From Syntrophaceae bacterium UBA1411 (GTDB taxonomy: Bacteria > Desulfobacterota > Syntrophia > Syntrophales > Smithellaceae): a stretch of DNA of 8,378 nucleotides. Shown piece after piece: positions 5,424 through 8,378 of this stretch. A model generated the notes under the pieces. That model was not told the DNA's origin. It worked only from the letters and a program-made list of their open reading frames with translations, and did no database searches. Location: positions 273 to 8,650 of the forward strand of contig DBPV01000026.1 of NCBI GenBank assembly GCA_002304995.1, written 5' to 3'. Both the position numbers and the translations under genes were made by a program. Positions within the stretch are counted from its first letter, which is position 1. Every line of letters begins with the position of its first letter.

Positions 5424-6605
5424 CTAGCCCCAGAATTTATCGTGCTGTTTGCCGTAGGAACGGTCCACTTCCAGTTTTTCCAGGTCGCTGGTTTTCTCGC
5501 CGCGCGCGTTCTTGATCGCATCGATGCCGCGGCCGACATTGGAGCGGTTGGACGCGTAAGCCTTGGCCGTATCCTCGCTGATCAGCCCTTTTTCATAAAG
5601 CTCGACGATGCAGTTGTCGAACGTCACCATTCCGAACGCCTTGCCCTGGGCAATGATGTCGATGAACGTCTTGCCTTCCCCTTCGCCGTGGATGATCGTG
5701 TCCTTGACGCGCAGGGACGTTCCCAGCGCTTCAAAGGCCGCAACCCGGCCGCCGCCGACTTTGGGCAGCAGCCGCTGGCAGATGATCCAGCGCAGCGAAT
5801 CCGCGAGCCTCGTCCGGATCTGATTTTCCTCCATGACGGTGAACATGCCCAAAATGCGGTTCACCGTCTGCCCGGCGTCGGTCGTGTGCAGCGTGCTTAA
5901 AACCAGATGGCCCGTCTCCGCGGCGTTGAGCGCGATTTCCACGGAATCGCGGTCGCGCATTTCGCCCACCAGAATCACCTTGGGCGCCTGGCGCAGGGCG
6001 GCGCGCAGTCCGCTGGCGAACGAGTCGAAATCCTTGCCGAGCTCCCGCTGGTTGACCGTCGCCTTTTTCTGCGTGTGCGTGTATTCGATCGGGTCCTCGA
6101 GCGTGACGACGTGCACCGCCTGCTTTTCGTTGATCTCATTGATGACGGCGGCCAGCGACGTCGTTTTACCGGAGCCGGTGGCGCCGGTCACCAGAACGAT
6201 GCCGTTTCTTTCCTGGGTCACGCGCCGGTAGGCTTCCGGCAGGCCCAGTTCGGTGAATGTCGGAATCTGCGTTTCGAGTTTCCGGAGTACGATGGAGTAC
6301 TGGCCGCGCTGCGAAAAGATGTTCACGCGGAAACGCGCGATGCCGGGCAGTTCGTAGGACAAGTCGCAGGATCCGGAAGCGACCAGCGCCTCCATCAGCC
6401 GGCGGTCCTGGTTGATCAGATTGAGGGCGAAAATCTCCGTCTGAAACGGCGTCAGCTTCTCGAAGTGCGGCTCCAGCTCCACCGGCACCAGCAGGCCGGC
6501 CGCCTCCACCTGAAACGGCTTGTCCACGGTCAGGATGATGTCGGAGATATTGGCGTTGGATTCCAGCATCTTGATCAGAATGTGATCGATCTCCGGTTTT
6601 CTCAT
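5424..6605 (-). CDS. PilT/PilU-family type IV pilus ATPase (second paralogue)
   Basis: A 393-residue secretion/retraction ATPase of the GspE/PilT superfamily. The N-terminal PAS-like region is about 1-110. The ATPase core shows Walker A GATGSGKTT (141-149), Asp box VTLEDPIEYTH (167-177), Walker B ILVGEMRD with E215 (211-218) and His box GHLVLSTLHTTDA (232-244), all intact, so it should hydrolyse ATP. The AIRNLIRE signature that marks true PilT is replaced by SLRVKDTIIHGE (297-308), and there is a longer charged tail (about 360-393). It therefore looks like an auxiliary, PilU-like partner rather than a duplicate PilT, although orthology with PilU is not established. It follows pilT after 12 bases and its ribosome site overlaps the pilT stop codon, which suggests coupled translation. 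It should act as a hexamer at the cytoplasmic base of the pilus. Confidence 0.93.
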   Translation of the reverse strand: MRKPEIDHILIKMLESNANISDIILTVDKPFQVEAAGLLVPVELEPHFEKLTPFQTEIFALNLINQDRRLMEALVASGSCDLSYELPGIARFRVNIFSQRGQYSIVLRKLETQIPTFTELGLPEAYRRVTQERNGIVLVTGATGSGKTTSLAAVINEINEKQAVHVVTLEDPIEYTHTQKKATVNQRELGKDFDSFASGLRAALRQAPKVILVGEMRDRDSVEIALNAAETGHLVLSTLHTTDAGQTVNRILGMFTVMEENQIRTRLADSLRWIICQRLLPKVGGGRVAAFEALGTSLRVKDTIIHGEGEGKTFIDIIAQGKAFGMVTFDNCIVELYEKGLISEDTAKAYASNRSNVGRGIDAIKNARGEKTSDLEKLEVDRSYGKQHDKFWG

Positions 6606-6612
6606 AGCGGCG

Positions 6613-6619
6613 CCTCCTT
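6613..6619 (-). promoter_or_regulatory. Shine-Dalgarno site overlapping the pilT stop codon
   Basis: On the minus strand AAGGAGG (6619-6613) lies seven bases before the ATG at 6605 and shares bases with the pilT TAA (6620-6618). Ribosomes finishing pilT would meet the next initiation site, so the two ATPases are probably made in a set ratio. Confidence 0.8.
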
Positions 6620-7700
6620 AGGCTTCGGTAAAATCCGTGGGGGCGTATTTTAAAAGCGGCCGGAAGCGCATTTTGTCGTTCGCTTTCAGATACGCGTCTT
6701 CCGCGCTGATCCACCCACGGCTGAAAAGGTCCATGATGCTGTCGTCCAGAAGCTGCATGCCGTACTTTTTGCCGGTCTGAATCATGGAGGGAATCTGATA
6801 GGTTTTCTGCTCCCGGATCAGGTTGCGCACGGCCGGCGTGGCGATCAGGATTTCCAGGGCCACGCAGCGCCCCCGCGTGTCCGCCCGCTTGAAGATCACC
6901 TGCGAAATCACCGCCCGCAGCCCGTCGGCCAGCGTGGACCGGATCTGCAGCTGCTCCGATTCGGGAAACACCTCGATGACGCGGTCCACCGTCTTCACCG
7001 CGCTTGTCGTGTGCACCGTTGCAAAGACCAGATGACCGGTCGAGGCGGCTTCCACCGCCAGGGCCGTCGTTTCCAGGTCGCGCATTTCGCCGACCATGAT
7101 GATGTCCGGGTCCTCGCGCAGGGCGCCGCGCAGGGCCGCCGCGAAGCTCTTCGTGTGAATGCCGACTTCCCGGTGATTGATGATGCAGCTCTGGCTTTTG
7201 TGGACAAATTCGATCGGGTCTTCAATCGTGATGATATGGTCCTTGCGCAGGCGGTTGGCTTCATCGATGATGGACGCCAGCGTTGTGGACTTGCCGCTTC
7301 CGGTAGGCCCGGTCACCAGCACGAGTCCCCGGGGCAGCATGGCCAGTTTCGCGACGACGTTGGGCATGCCGAGTTCCTGGCAGGTGGCAATCTGGCTCGG
7401 AATTTCCCTAAACACGGCGGCAATGCCGTATTTCTGCTGGAAGTAATTGGCGCGGTACCGCGCGAGCCCCGGAATTTCATACGCAAAATCGACGTCTCCC
7501 GTTTCCTCGAACTGCTTGATCTTATGTTCGGGCGTCACCTCGTACAGGAGGACTTTCAGCATTTCGTTGTTGAGCACGTCGTACTTGATCCGCTCAATTT
7601 CGCCGCGGATGCGGATGGCGGGCTGCTGGCCGGAAACCAGGTGGAGGTCGGAAGCTTTGTTGTCGTGCATCAGCCGGAAAAAAGCGTCGATTTTTGCCAT
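6618..7700 (-). CDS. pilT: Type IV pilus retraction ATPase PilT
   Basis: A 360-residue protein matching PilT throughout. PilT forms a cytoplasmic hexamer at the inner-membrane platform and drives pilus depolymerisation, hence twitching, DNA uptake and adhesion. Seen here are the N-terminal region with SDLHL (17-21), Walker A GPTGSGKST (131-139), Asp box ITIEDPIEFVH (157-167), Walker B IIMVGEMRD with E205 (200-208), His box GHLVFATVHTT (222-232) and the PilT signature AVRNLIREQKTYQI (290-303). The length is normal for the family. The ATG at 7700 follows a GGGAG ribosome site. It is the first gene of a three-gene operon (second PilT-type ATPase, then a receiver protein) behind a good sigma70-type promoter. 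The pilus structural and assembly genes are not in the window. Confidence 0.97.
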   Translation of the reverse strand: MAKIDAFFRLMHDNKASDLHLVSGQQPAIRIRGEIERIKYDVLNNEMLKVLLYEVTPEHKIKQFEETGDVDFAYEIPGLARYRANYFQQKYGIAAVFREIPSQIATCQELGMPNVVAKLAMLPRGLVLVTGPTGSGKSTTLASIIDEANRLRKDHIITIEDPIEFVHKSQSCIINHREVGIHTKSFAAALRGALREDPDIIMVGEMRDLETTALAVEAASTGHLVFATVHTTSAVKTVDRVIEVFPESEQLQIRSTLADGLRAVISQVIFKRADTRGRCVALEILIATPAVRNLIREQKTYQIPSMIQTGKKYGMQLLDDSIMDLFSRGWISAEDAYLKANDKMRFRPLLKYAPTDFTEA

Positions 7701-7764
7701 GGAGTTCTCCCGTGAAATGTATTTTTAACGCGGCTCCCCGCAAAAAGAAGGGAAATTAATCGCC

Positions 7765-7779
7765 CCCCGTTCGGCGGGG
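7765..7779 (-). promoter_or_regulatory. Hairpin in the pilT leader
   Basis: On the minus strand CCCCG (7779-7775) pairs with CGGGG (7769-7765) around the loop CCGAA. There is no U-run directly behind it, so it is not an evident terminator. The same CCCCG(C) could instead pair with a GCGGGG downstream (complement of bases 7735-7740), so two exclusive folds are possible. No known riboswitch is recognised. Confidence 0.3.
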
Positions 7780-7800
7780 CTCTGACGGTAATTTTGCGGA

Positions 7801-7830
7801 AGTATAGGAAAAAGCGTTTGCTTTTGTCAA
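7801..7830 (-). promoter_or_regulatory. Predicted sigma70-type promoter of the pilT operon
   Basis: On the minus strand there is a perfect -35 TTGACA (7830-7825), an 18-base spacer and a near-perfect -10 TATACT (7806-7801). The start would be near 7794, giving a leader of about 94 bases. No sigma54-type GG/GC element was seen here. Confidence 0.75.
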
Positions 7831-7898
7831 GACAAGTTTGGCCGGCATTTCCGTCCGCGCAAGCCCGCCGGGAAATCGAAAAACGCGCCAACAAATCC

Positions 7899-7927
7899 TT
7901 GACACAGGCGCGAATGATGGATATGCT
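7899..7927 (+). promoter_or_regulatory. Promoter of the tRNA-Ala gene
   Basis: A perfect -35 TTGACA (7899-7904), 17-base spacer and -10 TATGCT (7922-7927) place the transcript start near 7934, about 15 bases before the mature tRNA. It is divergent from the pilT promoter, with about 68 bases between the two -35 boxes. Confidence 0.8.
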
Positions 7928-7948
7928 CGCCACGTTTTTTCGACGGTT

Positions 7949-8024
7949 GGGGATGTAGCTCAGCTGGGAGAGCGCGGCGTTCGCAACGCCGAGGCCAGGG
8001 GTTCGATCCCCCTCATCTCCACCA
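7949..8024 (+). tRNA. tRNA-Ala, anticodon CGC
   Basis: A complete 76-base cloverleaf. The acceptor stem GGGGATG (7949-7955) pairs with CATCTCC (8014-8020) and includes the G3:U70 wobble that is the alanine identity element. The D arm is GCTC/GAGC (7958-7961 with 7970-7973). The anticodon stem CGGCG/CGCCG encloses the loop TTCGCAA with anticodon CGC at 7982-7984, reading GCG. The variable loop is AGGCC and the T arm is AGGGG/CCCCT around TTCGATC. The discriminator is A (8021) and CCA is encoded (8022-8024). It is a single-tRNA transcription unit with its own promoter and terminator. Confidence 0.98.
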
Positions 8025-8054
8025 GGACCTCATCCGATTGATTCCAAAAAACAC

Positions 8055-8090
8055 AAAGACCCGCTGGTGACGGCGGGTCTTTTGTTTTTC
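8055..8090 (+). terminator. Rho-independent terminator after tRNA-Ala
   Basis: AAAGACCCGC (8055-8064) pairs perfectly with GCGGGTCTTT (8073-8082) around an eight-base loop. The T-rich tract TTTTGTTTTT (8080-8089) follows the G+C core. It closes the tRNA unit about 30 bases after the CCA end. Confidence 0.92.
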
Positions 8091-8378
8091 TTCACTCCGT
8101 ACCGTGCCGTCAGATTTTTCACCGTTTTATCTCCCGCTGCCCGGCCGGCAAAACAGCATTCGTCCGTTCCCCAAATTTTTTTAACCGGCAAAGATCGGGA
8201 GCAGCGACTGATTATATTTTTGTCCCGAATGCCGTTACCCGTCGTTTCAAGCATCGGCATTTTTGTTATAGTATGTATTTAAAGGATTATCTGCTTTTCT
8301 TTTTGTCTTAAATAGATTAAATTGCCATCACAAAATCGGAAAACCAGCGACGATATATTAATTGTTATAGGTAAAATA
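8091..8378. other. No gene seen; A+T-rich segment to the window edge
   Basis: Open frames here are short, begin inside the tRNA terminator or have no ribosome site, and show no recognisable motif. Composition shifts: bases 8281-8378 contain only 27 G or C of 98 by hand count, far below the rest of the window. An imperfectly placed inverted repeat, AATGCCG (8228-8234) with CGGCATT (8255-8261), has a 20-base loop and is followed by T residues; its role is unclear. The segment could be the regulatory region of a gene beyond the edge. Confidence 0.6.
8245..8272 (+). promoter_or_regulatory. Possible extended -10 promoter reading out of the window
   Basis: TGT followed by TATAGT (8264-8272) resembles an extended -10 element, with a weak -35, TTTCAA (8245-8250), 16 bases upstream. 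No coding region follows within the window, so any target lies beyond it. Confidence 0.3.

Noticed and set aside
8030..8282. Small open frames on both strands right of the tRNA
   Set aside because: They include terminator sequence, lack ribosome sites and show no motif.

Overview
The window is about 8.4 kb of bacterial chromosome, G+C-rich except at the right edge. A UGA-decoding HesB-like selenoprotein, two PilT-family pilus ATPases and the general gene style point to an anaerobic, selenocysteine-using Gram-negative, most likely a deltaproteobacterium (Desulfobacterota, perhaps near Syntrophus or Geobacter). That placement is an inference from gene content; no lineage marker was tested.

Layout. 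At 1-894 (minus strand) is the N-terminal 298 codons of a PHP-domain metal-dependent phosphoesterase that runs off the left edge. It is divergent from a small HD hydrolase of the MESH1/SpoT type (1037-1621, plus), and their predicted promoters overlap almost completely. Next, on the minus strand, is an exported transglutaminase-like protein with a proline-rich linker (1660-3408). Divergent from it is a HesB/IscA-like gene (3616-3933, plus) that conventional gene calling would cut in two, because codon 33 is an in-frame TGA at the conserved first cysteine. A bacterial SECIS-like structure follows that TGA, so I read the gene as one 105-residue selenoprotein. A strong terminator closes it, and only 7 bases later a TPR-repeat protein begins (3978-4874, plus).

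Convergent to the TPR gene is a minus-strand operon read from right to left: pilT (7700-6618), a second PilT/PilU-type ATPase (6605-5424) and a stand-alone receiver-domain protein (5391-4882). It has a good sigma70-type promoter at 7801-7830 and a leader of about 90 nt. The two ATPases would power retraction of type IV pili; the receiver may tune them.

To the right is a complete tRNA-Ala(CGC) unit with promoter, cloverleaf, encoded CCA and terminator (7899-8090). The last 290 bases hold no gene I can support and become A+T-rich.

The most notable item is the selenoprotein. The family is already known to contain selenoproteins, so it is a gene likely to be misannotated rather than a new system. 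I see no CRISPR array, insertion sequence, phage gene or defence cassette.
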